In this document: piece after piece, positions 1 through 12,242 of the stretch
Layout of the letters: each line of letters starts with the position of its first letter
Position numbering within the stretch: position 1 is the stretch's first letter
Assembly: GCF_025118155.1 (NCBI RefSeq)
Contig: NW_026251430.1
Location: 1-64,000, forward strand
DNA from: Cokeromyces recurvatus
Taxonomy: Eukaryota; Mucoromycota; Mucoromycetes; Mucorales; Mucoraceae
Length of the DNA: 64,000 nt
Reading direction: 5' to 3'
Made by a program: the position numbers and the translations under genes
The notes under the pieces: generated by a model
The model's input: the letters and a program-made list of their open reading frames with translations, nothing else
Databases searched by the model: none
What the model was told of the DNA's origin: nothing

Positions 1-937
1 CAATAGTCTAGCACAAAACTTTGGTATAAAAGGGCAAAAACAAAAAGAAAGAAAAACTCTTTCTTCAAGTTTACATGAAAAGCCATGTAAAGCGAAAAAA
101 AAAATATTTTTTCTCTGTTACAATATATTCATGTCCCCTTCCATTATTAAAATTCTGAGCGAAAATGTGTTTTTTCAAAAAGGAAAAAAAATATAAAAAT
201 GAATACTTCATCAAGAAAAAATTTTTTAAAACCGAATTAAATATCAAGTTGTGGGTTAAAAAACAAAAAATAAAATAAAATAAAAAAACTTCCTATATAA
301 TTTACGATGATATAATAACAACGTTCGATTGATTCAATGTTATTGACATGAACTTTATAAAGGGCATTATAATAATAAATTTTGAATATACAAAGAATGA
401 TGCATAGCAAACAAGAGGTACAATAATGAATAAATATCTTTGACTAAAAGAAAAAAAAATACAATAACAGCAAGTATTTTAATTTATGATAAATCTAAAT
501 GCTTACTAGTTTAAGAAGTCTTAATAAAGAAGGATCATAATATTATTTGATACTATTGAAGGCACCATTTTTAACTTGGGTAACAATATCTACTACTGTA
601 AGCGAGATTAAAATGGTACAAAGCTTATACACAAAAAAAAAGAAGATAGCAATTGAATACTAGCAGTTCTTACATTACTAAAGCATTCTTTTTCTACACG
701 GTTTAGGTAAATATATAAATATTTATTTATATTATTATTATTATTTGAAAGAACATAATGATGAATGAAGCATCTTTTTTTTTTTTTATTCTACTATGAT
801 ATAATAGAATGTACAAAACTGCTGTTGTCAAAGAAAGAGGTAATAATACAATAAATAAAATAAGAATGTATTTAATAATTAAAAAGTCACAGTCATTTTG
901 ATGCATTCATTCAAGCCTTTCTTTATATTTTTAATCA
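1..937. other. Intergenic, no gene seen
   Basis: AT-rich sequence with stop codons in all frames and several short A and T runs. I found no conserved protein segment, tRNA-like box or repeat pair. It contains the promoter side of the splicing-factor gene starting at 938. An unfinished gene to the left of the window cannot be excluded, but nothing here supports one. Confidence 0.6.
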
Positions 938-1305
938 ATGCAACCATTCAACAAATACTATCCACCTGATTGGACACCTGAAAAGGTATAATGTGTTAGA
1001 AAAGAAGAAGAAAAAAGAAATAATATACATATTTATTTATTTCTTTATTAACATGCAATCTCTATAGGGATCTATTAATAAATTCTATGGTAAACATGCT
1101 TTAGGTGATCGAGCAAGAAAGCTTGATGAAGGTATTCTCATCGTAAGGTAGTAAACAGACTTCTCTTTCTCTCTCTCTCTTTTTTTTTGTTTGTTTGCTT
1201 GTTCATATAGAATGTATATTTTGAAAAACTAAATTAACAAATATTTTTAGATTTGAATTACCATTTAATATTTGGTGTAGTGGTTGTGAAAACCACATTG
1301 GAAAA

Positions 1306-1360
<55 letters not shown>

Positions 1361-2454
1361 AAACGGGCCAACACTATTGTGTAGCTACATAGACATATAG
1401 AAAGAAAGATACTCATATATCAAATATACAGGTGTAAGGTATAATGCACAAAAGAAGCAAATTGGCAAGTATTATAGTACACCAATTCTTCAATTTCGAA
1501 TGAAATGTCACTTATGCGACAATTGGATTGAGATTCACACTGATCCAAAGGTAAACAAAACAAAAACTTGATAAGAGGAATAAACTTACCAAATATGATA
1601 AAAGAATCATGAATATGTTATTGTAAGCGGCGCTCGCAAAAAAGTAGAAGAATGGGCACCAGAAGATACAGAAGTAATACAATTACAAGGTACAGCTAAT
1701 ACATGGATGCATGCATGCATACATACATTTAAGTCTAACATTCATTTGATTATTTGCTATAATATATATTCTAGATGAAGATGTGAAAGAAAGATTAGAA
1801 ACAGATCCAATGTATCGTCTTGAGCATGGTGTGAAAGACAAAAGTAAAATAGAAGAAACAAAACCTCGACTGACACAACTACAGAGTTTAAATGATGCCC
1901 AGTGGGCAGATCCATATACCCGGTCACAACAATTAAGAAGACAATTTAGAGAAGAGAAAAAAAAGGAAAAGCAAAAGGCAGAAGAGGCAGAAAGAATTCG
2001 AGACAAGCATTCACTACAGATAGAATTATTACCTGAACAAATAAGTGATGTTATTGAAGCAAAATCGATTGATTATCACCGACAAAATGAGTTAATATCG
2101 AGTAGTAATCCATTAGATACAAAGAGATTGGGTATAGCAGTGTCACCTATGTTCACTAAGAAAAAGATAGGGGATAATACAAATAGTAAAAATAGCTTAG
2201 GCAAAATAGTGAAGATACATACAAGATTAAAAACAGATCCATTTTACAACTCAAAACCTTTTTCTAACAAACTATCAAAAGAAGAGCTTGGAAACAACAA
2301 AACGAATAGTAATAATGATGATAATAGTAACATTGCAGTTATTAAAAAGAAAGCAAGAGTTATATTAGAGAACAAAGATGAGGATAATGATAAAAAAGAT
2401 ACTATTGCAACATTAGTAGCTGCTTATCACAGTAGTGATTCTGAATCTGATTAA
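938..2454 (+). CDS. saf4: Saf4/CCDC130 (YJU2B)-type splicing factor
   Basis: Six exons: 938-985, 1068-1147, 1251-1306, 1432-1550, 1605-1689, 1775-2454, giving 355 aa. The N-terminal 115 residues match the Yju2/CWC16 family: start [12 protein letters not shown], then [18 protein letters not shown], then [18 protein letters not shown] and [13 protein letters not shown]. Two CX2C pairs (Cys52/55 and Cys87/90) form the family's zinc site. The NKYYPPD start and 'VIVSGA' wording are closer to CCDC130/Saf4 than to Yju2 proper. The C-terminal half is charged, low-complexity and poorly conserved, as usual. Family role: spliceosome-associated nuclear protein acting around the catalytic steps. Intron 3 holds a 50-nt poly(A) run (1309-1358) near its 5' end. 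The intact frame across all joins supports the start. Confidence 0.93.
1309..1358. repeat. 50-nt poly(A) tract inside an intron
   Basis: An uninterrupted A run beginning 2 nt after the donor of intron 3 of the Saf4-like gene (donor GT at 1307). One of many long A/T homopolymers in the window. Its exact length may be an assembly estimate. Confidence 0.9.
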
Positions 2455-3590
2455 TAAATGTATAACTTTGTATGTACAAAATAGTATTGGTAATAACATT
2501 GCGCCTATTCTATACTATACTATTAAAGTAATTAAGAAATATCTTTCTTACTGACTGTAATATGGTTTTAGAAAAATTTATAATAAGGTTCTTAATAATT
2601 GAACAATATCATTATATATCTTGTTTTTAGAACTATTGAGAATGCGTTATAAAATGGAGACTGCTAAAAGAAGAAAAAAAAAAAGGCATTTATATTTATT
2701 GTAATTAAATACTAATTATCTTCAGATTGGTAATATACACATATATATGATCTGTTATAAGTTTGATATAGGCACAAAGAAAGGTCCCATTAAGTCTTGT
2801 ACTGAATTATACAGCTTTAAGTTATCGATACTATATTAAACTAATAATTCAACAAAGTCTTTCAAGAAAATATAATTGAGATACTACTCCATTAATTGAG
2901 AAATATATAAGTTTATTTGTTTATAAAGTCTATTCTGAAGCTAATCCTCGAAAAGATTTAAAAAATGTAATATAATATGTATACATTATTGTTATTTTTA
3001 CTAAAAGAAAACATAAGAAACATAGTTTCGAATTGTTCTACCTAATAAGAACAAAGCATTTAATTTATTCATCATGTTTGTTAGTGCCAAGTAATATACT
3101 ATAAGCATATAGTTTTCTGATATTCAGTTTCTTTACTCTTATTACAATTTGAGTATTATATCGAATTCATTTCCTTAACTAAGTATATACACAAAATGTA
3201 AATAATCCTTCTACTCTAACTGATATACATTCATGTATTATCTGAAAGTATATTCTAGATATTGAAAAAGAAAAAAGACTTTAATCTATTTTATATGAAT
3301 ATCATACGCAAGTTTATGTGTATATAAAAAAAAAACTTTTTATTTTGTATGTTGATAAATGTCTTTCTATTATATTTATTAGTCATTGTTGCTTATTTGC
3401 CACATACTTACACAAAGACATTATATAGTTAAATTAAAGCTTGTCAGTTGTTGTACACTGTTAAAAAAAAAGATTTTCATTGGAGGACAATTTTTTTTTC
3501 TTTTTCTTATTATTATTTACATACAATAGTTGATTTTTATTTGTTCTTTTTATGCGTATATAATCCTTTTTTTTTTCTATTATCATTATT
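2455..3590. other. Intergenic, no gene seen
   Basis: 1.1 kb of AT-rich DNA between the Saf4-like gene and the gag-like ORF. It would hold a 5' LTR if the gag came from an intact element. I looked for a long direct copy of any part of it in 4461-5225 and for a tRNA-complementary primer site and saw neither by eye. Confidence 0.5.
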
Positions 3591-4460
3591 ATGTCTATTT
3601 CATCTACAAAGCTTTCATCTATTAAATTATTTGGATTACCTTACTTACAATGGAAAGAAAATGTACACAATAAATCACAACCTATATACAATAATATTGA
3701 TACTTGTTTAAATAAGTTTGAAGAAGCTTTGCATGCATATGACTTAGATTTTGATATGGAATGGCTTCATCTTCTACCTCTCTGTTTATCCTATAAGCAA
3801 AACATATGGCTAAACAAACTTGTTAAATTAAAAGGATTATCTATAACTTGGGAAATATTTAAAGAAGCGTTTAAAGAGCATTATCAACCCACTGCTTCTA
3901 AAAAGAAAGGTAATCATGTTGATAGAAAAAGATCTCCAGCTAAAAGGGAATTGTTCGACATCATAAAAAGAGATACAGAACCAATGGATAAATTTATTGA
4001 TCGTTTTAGACTTATTGCTATAAATTCAAAGATTCGAGACCAGGACATTCTTATAACGTGTTTTAAAAGTGCTCTACCAGCTGACAAACAAAAAAAACTA
4101 AATAAAGCGGTGACCGTTGGTAATTTAAATCAACAGCACAGTATCGCTTTCCTATGTGAGACAGCCAATCTTCTTGATAGATATGAACGTAAAATTTTCC
4201 CAACCTATGATCCTGAACGTAACTTTCTTACAAACACTTTTTTTTTTGACTTATCAATTCCTACTGTCAAGAAGAAACATAAGTTAATTGAAGAAACTCT
4301 ATTTATTGATGATGAACAGCAACAGCCGCCGAATAAAAAAATAAAAAATTCAAAGAGAAACGCCAACGAACCGAGTGGTGTCTATTATTGCTCTCTTCAT
4401 CATGTTGATACACATAATACTGAAGATTGTCGAGCAATGAAATCTTTTACTATTCTTTAA
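3591..4460 (+). CDS. Solitary retrotransposon gag-like ORF (Ty3/Gypsy-type)
   Basis: Single open frame of 289 aa without introns. Residues about 25-200 have the look of a retrotransposon Gag capsid region (alternating helices, WLHLLPLCLSYKQNIW, then WEIFKEAFKEHYQP, then MDKFIDRFRLIA). The C-terminus carries a zinc-knuckle-like motif of the form C-X2-H-X4-H-X4-C in YYCSLHHVDTHNTEDC, the variant common in fungal Ty3-type Gags. A basic stretch KKKIKNSKR precedes it. No protease, reverse transcriptase, RNase H or integrase follows, and no LTRs were seen. Just after the stop an alternative frame stays open for roughly 40 codons, so the 3' end may be frameshifted. It is either a solo relic or a co-opted gag gene. 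I favour relic, but the 289-codon frame with no internal break is notable. Confidence 0.7.
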   Translation: MSISSTKLSSIKLFGLPYLQWKENVHNKSQPIYNNIDTCLNKFEEALHAYDLDFDMEWLHLLPLCLSYKQNIWLNKLVKLKGLSITWEIFKEAFKEHYQPTASKKKGNHVDRKRSPAKRELFDIIKRDTEPMDKFIDRFRLIAINSKIRDQDILITCFKSALPADKQKKLNKAVTVGNLNQQHSIAFLCETANLLDRYERKIFPTYDPERNFLTNTFFFDLSIPTVKKKHKLIEETLFIDDEQQQPPNKKIKNSKRNANEPSGVYYCSLHHVDTHNTEDCRAMKSFTIL

Positions 4461-5225
4461 TCAAAAATGAATTGGGTCAAAATTCCAGCACACTAACTTG
4501 GAAAACTTCTAATAACAACAGTCCTTCACCAATAGACTGTGTATTTATATAAATAAATAAAACATAAAAATACTATTTTAAGAGAGAGAGAGAAACATTG
4601 AATTATTAGAAGCTTGAATAGTATGCTTTCTTCTTCTATATTATTGGCTATTCTTATTAGTCTCTTCATTAGCTCCCCTGAAAGATATAGAGAGCTGTAT
4701 ATAATTTTTTCAAGGGACTGCATAATAATAAATTCTCCCTCCGACCTACAGAGATTAATTGAACATATTCATGTGCAGTATAATTATATTATTTATAGTT
4801 TTACTAGTATATTCCCCCGTTTTTTGTATTATTATTAAGATGAAATAATATAGAATAAAACACGTCAAAGAATACTATAACTATGATATTGATTTTTCGT
4901 ATAAATAATAATAGTATGTATTACTGTTTGGTTGGTATTCAACACTGGCATATAAGCAGGAAATTCTCTTAAAGACTTTATATATGTCTGGGTTAATAAT
5001 TATTTTGAATTCCTGTTGTTGTTATTACATACGACTTACAGCATCATGATATATACTATTACTGCTCGAAATTTGCGGTATTTTAACAGATTAAACAACA
5101 GTAATTCTTGAAGTGGAGGAAGAAAGGTAATATATATATATATATATATTAATAAAAATGATTAAACGCAACTTTTTCCTTTCCTTTTCTTTTCTTTTAA
5201 TATCTAATAGCTCTTCTTTATAATA
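4461..5225. other. Intergenic, possible frameshifted gag tail then no gene
   Basis: From about 4440 to 4550 the -1 frame relative to the gag-like ORF is open and ends before 4560, compatible with a frameshifted Gag tail. The remainder is AT-rich with a (TA) run near 5132-5150 and the CT-rich leader of the aldo/keto reductase gene. No pol fragment is visible on either strand. Confidence 0.45.
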
Positions 5226-6346
5226 ATGGCAGATCATCAAAAGTATCTTTTATTGAATCGTACAGGTAATAAAATTCCATTAATTGGTTTTGGTACAGCT
5301 CGTATTCCTGTAGAAGATACAGAGCAAGTCGTCTATAATGCAATCAAGACAGGCTATCGTTTGATTGATTGTGCTCTTCTTTATGGTAATGAGCCTCAAG
5401 TAGGTAAAGCTGTAAGAAGGGCAATTGATGAAGGCATAGTTAAAAGAGAAGATCTTTTTGGTATATATGGATATATATTTATATATTATGAGAGAATAAA
5501 TATTTGTTTATATTAACATTTATATTATTTAAAGTTATTGGAAAGCTTTGGAACAGCTACCACAGTAAAGAAAATGTTAGACCTATCTTTGAAATGACTC
5601 ACAAGAATTACGGCTTGGATTATCTTGACCTTTATCTTATTCATTGTAAGTTTATTCATATATCTGTCTGTCTGTCTATTTATCTATCTATCTTTACATT
5701 ATTAATAAATTAAGAATCAATAGTCCCTATTCCAACTGTCTATGTGGATCCTAAGAAACATGTTGGATTCAAGACACCTGAAGGTGAATTCAAATTAGAA
5801 AAATCACCCATGCAAGAATGCTGGAAAGAGATGGAAAGACTGGTAGATGATGGCCTTGTACGTAATATTGGTATCTCTAATTTCAACGTTCAAGCCATTG
5901 TTGACTTGTTAACTTATGCCCGTATCCGGCCTGCTGTTCTTGAAATTGAACACCATCCTTATTTACAGCAAAAACGTTTGATTGATTGGGTAAAGCAAGA
6001 GGGAATACAGGTTATTGCATATGCTTCCTTTGGTAGTGCTGCATTTGAAGAAACCCCTAGACACCTTAAACATTTACCAAACTTGATGGATCATCCTGTT
6101 ATTCAAAAGATTGCTAATAAATATAAATTAAATCCTGGACAAATCTTGCTGGCTTGGGCTACACAACGTGAAATTATTGTGATCCCTAAAACTGTGAATG
6201 AAGATCGTATGGAGATTAATCTGAAAGCCCCTCAAATTAAACTGGATGAACAAGACTTCAAGGACATTGCTGAACTAGAAGCGCATGCCCGCTTTAATGA
6301 CTTTTTTGAAGAAAATTATGGGTTCGATTTTCCAGCTTTTGATTAA
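5226..6346 (+). CDS. Aldo/keto reductase, D-xylose reductase type (AKR2-like)
   Basis: Three exons, 5226-5460, 5535-5645 and 5724-6346, giving 322 aa, the usual length for xylose reductase. A (beta/alpha)8 NAD(P)H-dependent reductase. The full catalytic tetrad is present: Asp48 and Tyr53 in IDCALLYGNE, Lys82 in IGKLWN, His115 in YLDLYLIHFPI; each is five residues later than the D43/Y48/K77/H110 positions of the family. Cofactor loop VIPKTVNEDR replaces the common IPKS-N-R. The HPYLQQKRLIDW and VIAYASFGSA segments are also typical. Likely reduces aldoses such as xylose to polyols in the cytosol; the exact substrate cannot be read from sequence. The phase-1 join at both introns restores FVIGKLW and LIHFPI, which fixes the splice sites. 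Confidence 0.93.
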
Positions 6347-6705
6347 TTAAGATGTATGTCATACAAAGGCTTTATGAGTGTATCATTATTTTCATTTTTA
6401 TGTTTATTCATTTTGTACAATTAAAGCGTATATATCATCACCATGTTTATTTAAATAAAACCTTCTCTATTCAAGTAAAAGCAAAACTTGACTAAATATT
6501 ATATATTCTTAAAAAAAAAAGCAAAACAGAAATATACATAATAAATTTGAAAATTTGAACTTCATAGTAACCAATGGAATTTTATGATTAAGTTTAATCA
6601 TTTTTCTAAATTAAGAAAACCAAGTAAAGCCAAGAACTAGGAATATTTGCGCTTTCTTTTTTTTTTTTTTTCTTCATTCTTTCTTGTCTAAATCATATTC
6701 TTCCA
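6347..6705. other. Intergenic spacer
   Basis: 359 bp between two head-to-tail genes. It ends in a pyrimidine/T-rich leader (about 6653-6690) directly before the PRA1 start. No reading frame or RNA gene seen. Confidence 0.6.
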
Positions 6706-7467
6706 ATGTCAGTACCTCTACTTGCAAGTGATACTGCTCAAGCATTAGGATCAGCTGCTGCAAATATTACTAATGATGCGCGTTTTTCTTTCCTTCAAAG
6801 ATTCCGCGAACAGCGTTTAGCCAACATTCGACCTCTTGGTGATTTCTTTGATAAAAATAGGATTAGCTTTACTACAAATTTTCATACGATTAGCCAGCGT
6901 TGGAAGTAAGTTATACTACGATAGAACTAAGAGATAAATAAATAAGGAAATTACTGATCTAATCAATTCGGGGGGGCTTTTTTTATTATAGTTATAATTT
7001 GCAATACTTTTCAGCTAATTATTTATTAATCGTTTTAGCTCTTAGCATTTATGCAATGTAAAGTATTTTAATATTTATTATATGAATATGAATCTAATGA
7101 ATATATACACATAGCCTTACAAGCTGGTGGTTATTATTTACGATTGCTTTTGTATTTGGTGGATTTTATTTGATCTCTCGTTTAGATGGACCACTTGTGA
7201 TTGGAGGAACTGCTTTGTCATCATCTACTTTATATACATCTTATGCAGTTATATCCTTAATTTTATTACTTTTTTCAGGAGCAACAGGGACTATTTTCTG
7301 GATTATAGGTAAAGTTTTTTTTTTATATGTATATGCTGATATGATATAAAAAAAAAAAAAAACTAAATACAAGTAAAACAGGCGCAGCCGCTATCATTAT
7401 CTTGGCCCATGCAGCTATTTTAGAACCAGGATTGGAAGGTGAATTCTCTGCAGATGGACAAGTTTAA
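6706..7467 (+). CDS. PRA1/Yip3 family prenylated Rab acceptor
   Basis: Four exons, 6706-6905, 6992-7057, 7115-7308 and 7382-7467, giving 181 aa. The N-terminal part contains FLQRFREQRLANIRPLGDFF and then NYNLQYFSANYLLIVLALS, matching the PRA1 pattern of a cytosolic arm followed by Y-N-L-x-Y-F-x-x-N-Y. Two long hydrophobic hairpins follow (around residues 75-115 and 125-160). The protein family sits in Golgi/ER membranes and binds prenylated Rab GTPases, acting in vesicle traffic. Length and topology are normal. The splice joins keep frame throughout, and the third intron has an A-rich 3' end. Confidence 0.92.
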
Positions 7468-7863
7468 TTCTAATTGCAATAATTATAATAATGATGTTAA
7501 TGTATTATGTTAATGTTTATTGAATTATTATCTATAAATAACTGTCTGAATCTCAAGTCGAAAATAACACAATTAAACAATAACTGAAACACATTGTTTT
7601 CAACGTCTAAAAAAAAAAGAAAAGAAAAAAAAATCCCTTTAAATCAATACATGAGTAATCAAATGATAAAAGACTTTAAGAGAATTAAGTCCTTTTTAAT
7701 GGTATCCATTACAATAAAAGTTAATTGTTTTTTAATAAAACATAAAGTGTTCAAAGATAAAAAAAAACAAAACAAAGTAACAAGAGACATATCAAATAGA
7801 AAATGAAACATTTTAGTTACTCTATATTCCCCTTTTAACTCAACTCGGCTCTTTTTTTTTCTT

Positions 7864-7903
<40 letters not shown>

Positions 7904-7905
7904 TC
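7468..7905. other. Intergenic spacer with poly(T) leader
   Basis: 438 bp with A-rich sequence, short spurious frames on both strands, and a T run (about 7871-7898) ending 7 nt before the first ATG of the next gene. No conserved protein is encoded. Confidence 0.6.
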
Positions 7906-10900
7906 ATGATAAGGCCCAATTGGCAAACATTTCACTGTACTAATAATCAAAAGAAAACAACAAATAATAATATGAAAACGACAAAAAGGAGGGCATTTTC
8001 AGAGTCAACTGATTTTAATGACAATAATAACTATCAACGTTTTAAACAAATATGGAAATTATTATCACCATTGCATCAGCACCATCCTCATCATGATCAA
8101 TCTCAGGCATCATCAACAAAGTCATTATCCATTACCAAAATAGTGAATTCAAACCAGTTTAGGATTTCTTCTTCACTACCTTCTGAAATTGAATTTAACA
8201 TGATACCAGACAACGACAACCACGACAGTAACTATGACAACAAGAGTTATATCGACCATCTTCGTCGGCATGATGCTATTGTTATGCCTTCAACAAATGA
8301 TAATAATGAAAAAGAGGGGTCGAGGAATAAGTCTTTCAGTAATGAGCATGGCGATATTATTACAAAGCCAAATCTTCGCACAAAGTCTTTATCAGACACG
8401 ACAACCACACTGCCTACTTTATCATCATCAACATCCTCATCCTCATTTAAAAGTCGATTAGTAACCAAGCGTTATAATAGGCGGAAAAAAGCGGGCATTG
8501 AAGGGAAATTTCATAAAGATGTGATTGGTGTTACTTTTCTTGAAATTTGTCATGCAAAAGACTTGCCACCAGAAAGAAATTGTAAATTTTATATACATAT
8601 ACATATATAGATACTATTCATAATGATGATGATGATGATGATGATGTCTCATTCTTATTATTCATGTATAGTGACACGTACAAGTTTTGATATGGATCCA
8701 TTTGTAGTTGTTTCGTATGGTACATCTAGCTTTCGAACGAGTGCAGTTCGACATAATTTAAATCCTGTTTGGAACGAGAAGTTATTTTTCCATGTTCGAC
8801 ATCATGAAACTAAATTTCATTTAAAATTTACAGTCTACGATCGAGAAAAGTTTTCAGGAAATGATCTTGTAGCTTGGTGTCAGGTGCCACTTCAAGACAT
8901 TATCTTCAATAATAATAAGGATAAAGAATCAAATGATATGGATCTTCATACATTTCCTTTGCAGATGGCTAATTTTGACAAATGGAAACATAAACGTCGT
9001 CCTACCTTAACAATCCGCGCAAAGTTTATGCCCTATGATCAGATACGAAAGATGTTTTGGATTGCTCTAGCAAGGACATATGATGTAAATAATACAGGTT
9101 CCTTGACAAAACTTGAGGTTCAATCCATGCTCGAGACAATTGGCTCTACTATCTCTGAATCTACTATTGACAGCTTTTGGATCAAGAGAGGCATGGATCC
9201 GAATAAAGAAGATAATAATAAATTGACACTTGATCAGCTTGTGGAAAGTTTAGAGGATCATATGCGATCTGACGATGATGAGATATTTGAAACATCGGTA
9301 GTAGTAACACCTGATAGTTATAAACAGGGAATAAAAACAGACGATGATGATGATGATGATGAATTACTAGAAGACATTCAAGCTGGTATTGTAAATACAT
9401 CTATAGGTATAGAGGAGGAGAAGATAGAAAAAGAAGATGAGGACGAGGACGAGGAAGAATACGAGGAAGATGACGATTATGATGATGAATGGGCACAAAA
9501 CAATGATTGTGACAATGACGATATCATTGAAGACATGGAAAGAGTAATGACATTAGATGAAGAGGATAATCAATTGGTATATACTATTCCAAATTCAGTT
9601 CTATTTGATTATTCTTCTTCTCTGATGCCCTCTATTATGGAACCAAATCTCGACTTGGGTGAAGTTTTAATAAAAGAGGGAGATAAGAACAGAATGTTAA
9701 ATTCACTTGATTCTACTATACCCAAATCCAATAATAATAAATCATCGGATATTCCTAGTTTACAACAACCATTCTTAGCCAGTTCCACTAATACTCTATC
9801 ATCCGCTCGTCGACGTAGGGGTACTGAAAAAGTAATTCGACTTAAAGAATGCCCTATCTGTCATCGACCCAACTTGTCGAGAAAAACACAAATGGATATC
9901 ATTACTCATGTAGCAACATGTGCTGCCAATGATTGGACAACTGTAGATCGATTCTTAATGGGCAATTTTCTGACAGAAGCATATGCACAACGAAGGTAAT
10001 AATACAGATAATGTATTAGATTTAGTTGAAATTGCTTATCTTTCTTTCTTCTCTCTTTTTCTCTTTTTTTTTTCTTTTTTTTTTTCAATGCATAAATAAA
10101 GGTGGTTTGTCAAACTTGTTCGTATAGTAGGTTATGGTAGGTACTCCCTCGGAAAGGTAATATTACAGACATAAATTCAAGTGGATCAGTTTATATTAAT
10201 AATACCTGTATACAATATATATATATATATATATATATAGGCTAATGCAAATATTATTGTGCAAGATAGACGTACAGGACAATTGATTGAAGAAAAAATG
10301 CTTGTCCATGTACGACTGGGTATGCGACTTGTTTATAAGGGAATGAAGACAGGTATTCAATCAAGGGGAGCGCAACGGATCCTAACCAACTTGACCATTC
10401 GACAAGGCCGTAATTATGATTCTCCCAACTCAGCAAAGGAAATACCAGCGTTTATTAAATTTCATAATATCCAATTACATGAAGTATGGAAACCTGTCTC
10501 TAGCTTTAAAACATTTAATGAATTCTTTTATCGAAAGTTGCGTCCTGGATCAAGACCTGTAGATTCTCCTGATGACCCCACAGTTGCTGTTAGTCCTGCT
10601 GATAGTCGTATGACTGCATTTGAATCTGTAACGGAAGCAACACGTTTATGGATTAAAGGACTTGACTTTAGTTTAAAGAAATTGTTAGGTAACAGCAGTT
10701 CAAATGCTGAAATCTTTGAAAGAGGCTCACTTGCTATCTTTCGATTGGCCCCTCAAGATTATCATCGATTTCACTCTCCGGTAGATGGCGTGATTACTCG
10801 AATCAAACATATTTCTGGGCAATACTATACTGTAAACCCGATGGCTATTAGAACAACGTAAGTTAATGTGTGTGTGTGTGTGTGTGTGTATGTGTTATTT

Positions 10901-11315
10901 TTATTTAAAACTAATATTGACCATTGTGTAATAAATAGAATTGATGTATTTGGAGAAAATACACGTACAATTATCTGGATGGATTCTGAAGAATTTGGTC
11001 AAGTAGCCATTGTTTGTGTAGGAGCTATGTTAGTTGGATCTATTATCATTACAGCTAAAGTAGGCTCAAAACTGAAACGCACTGATGAATTAGGTTATTT
11101 TGCTTTTGGTGGTTCTACTTTGATTACTGTCTTTCAAAAAGGGAAAATAAGTTTTGATTCTGATTTATTAGATAATTCAGATAAGGCTTTGGAGACTTTG
11201 GTAAGTCTTTTGTCATTCGTATAAAAAATAGCAATCTCTTTTCTCTTCCTCTTGACATTTTAAACAATTGTAGGTTCAAGTTGGTAATCATATAGGTGTA
11301 CTTCCTTTACAATAA
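7906..11315 (+). CDS. psd2: Phosphatidylserine decarboxylase, C2/EF-hand type (Psd2-like)
   Basis: Six exons: 7906-8581, 8672-9995, 10102-10156, 10241-10857, 10939-11200, 11274-11315; 991 aa. Converts phosphatidylserine to phosphatidylethanolamine at Golgi/endosomal membranes. Order: low-complexity N-terminus, C2 domain from about residue 207 to 320 (GVTFLEICHAKDLPPERN then TRTSFDMDPFVVVSYG), an EF-hand-like region near 350-425 (DVNNTGSLTKLE), an Asp/Glu-rich tract near 450-505, a CX2C..HX3C motif near 618-635 (CPICHRP, HVATC), then the decarboxylase domain. The self-cleavage site that makes the pyruvoyl group is the GGST motif in YFAFGGSTLITVF (Ser about 950). The start could instead be the second ATG at 7972. 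Splicing at 8581/8672 restores PPERNLTRTSFDMDPF, which confirms the first intron. Confidence 0.94.
8623..8646 (+). repeat. (ATG)8 trinucleotide run in an intron
   Basis: Eight ATG repeats within intron 1 of the phosphatidylserine decarboxylase gene. A naive ORF call would start there with a run of methionines; the C2-domain match shows that it is intronic. Confidence 0.85.
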
Positions 11316-11581
11316 ATTATATATTATACCCCCCTTCTCTTATTTTATGTACATGATTTAATATTTATTTTCTTTTATTTACAGAAAAAAAAAATTCTCT
11401 TCATTTGTTATGCATATATTATATATTTTGTTTTATTGTTTTATTTTTTTAATCCCTAACCGTAGAGCTTCTTCCTCTTCTTCTTCAGCCTTTTATATAT
11501 GTATATATATGCATATATATTTTGAAAGGAAAAAATAAATTAGTAAAAAAAAAAAAAAAAAACTTCATGACGTTTGATATG

Positions 11582-12242
11582 TCAGCTTACAAGCATTTTT
11601 TGTTGATCAATAAACCAAGACGGTAAGTGTAGTGGTAAAGTAACAAGATCTAAATCAAATAATTCTATGAATTGCTCATTAACATATCTTGCCTTTGTGC
11701 CCGCATAAGCTCGATACTTTTAATAACATATAAGTACTTGAAATACATCATTTAACTGCACTATTTACCTCTGTCACAATAGAGCTAAAATTCCATCCTT
11801 CTAGTTTCCTTAAACAACCCACTAATGTGCCAGTTTCATGTATACCCGAACTAGAAATAAAAGACAAAGTTTATTAATAAATAAAAGGAAAAAAAAAAAA
11901 AGACATTTACGTGCACATGATCAAAATAGGATGTGTATCAACATCAAGAATAAGTTCTAATCCTTCTTTGATCAATTCCTCTGACACAGGTCTCCATGTT
12001 GATGGTTGAGTTGGTTTCCAAGTGGCCATGCCTACATGAACAAGTTTGATGTTTCCCTCTTCAATGAAATTTGTTGTAACTCTATTAGGTAATTCGGGAC
12101 TAAGCATAACAAGCGTTTTGAAGCCAAACTGCTTTAAAAATGTAAAATGAGATTGTTGTAACATATCTGAGCGATATATTCCAGGTTCAACTATACCAAA
12201 TTGTTCAGGTGGACATAATAAACTAATATTGTCTGTCCCCAT
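11582..12242 (-). CDS. Oca2-like atypical dual-specificity phosphatase
   Basis: Three exons on the minus strand, 12242-11911, 11850-11769, 11716-11582; 182 aa. Belongs to the Siw14/Oca family (Y_phosphatase2 fold): opening CPPEQFGIVEPGIYRSDM, then FLKQFGFKTLVMLSPELP, then the P-loop region HPILIMCTSGIHETGTLVG and a C-terminal AGTKARYVNEQFIELFDLD. The P-loop has the nucleophile position Cys110, but the sixth residue after it is Glu116 where active phosphatases have Arg. This H-E-T-G variant resembles yeast Oca2 as I remember it. Siw14-type relatives act on inositol pyrophosphates; the absent Arg argues for weak or no catalysis. A longer upstream start (to 12365) would add a poly-Phe stretch encoded by AT-rich leader and is less likely. 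Divergent from SEC13. Confidence 0.88.

Noticed and set aside
8234..8468. Short plus and minus frames inside the decarboxylase N-terminus
   Set aside because: Shadows of a repetitive Asp/Asn/Ser-coding exon in other frames.
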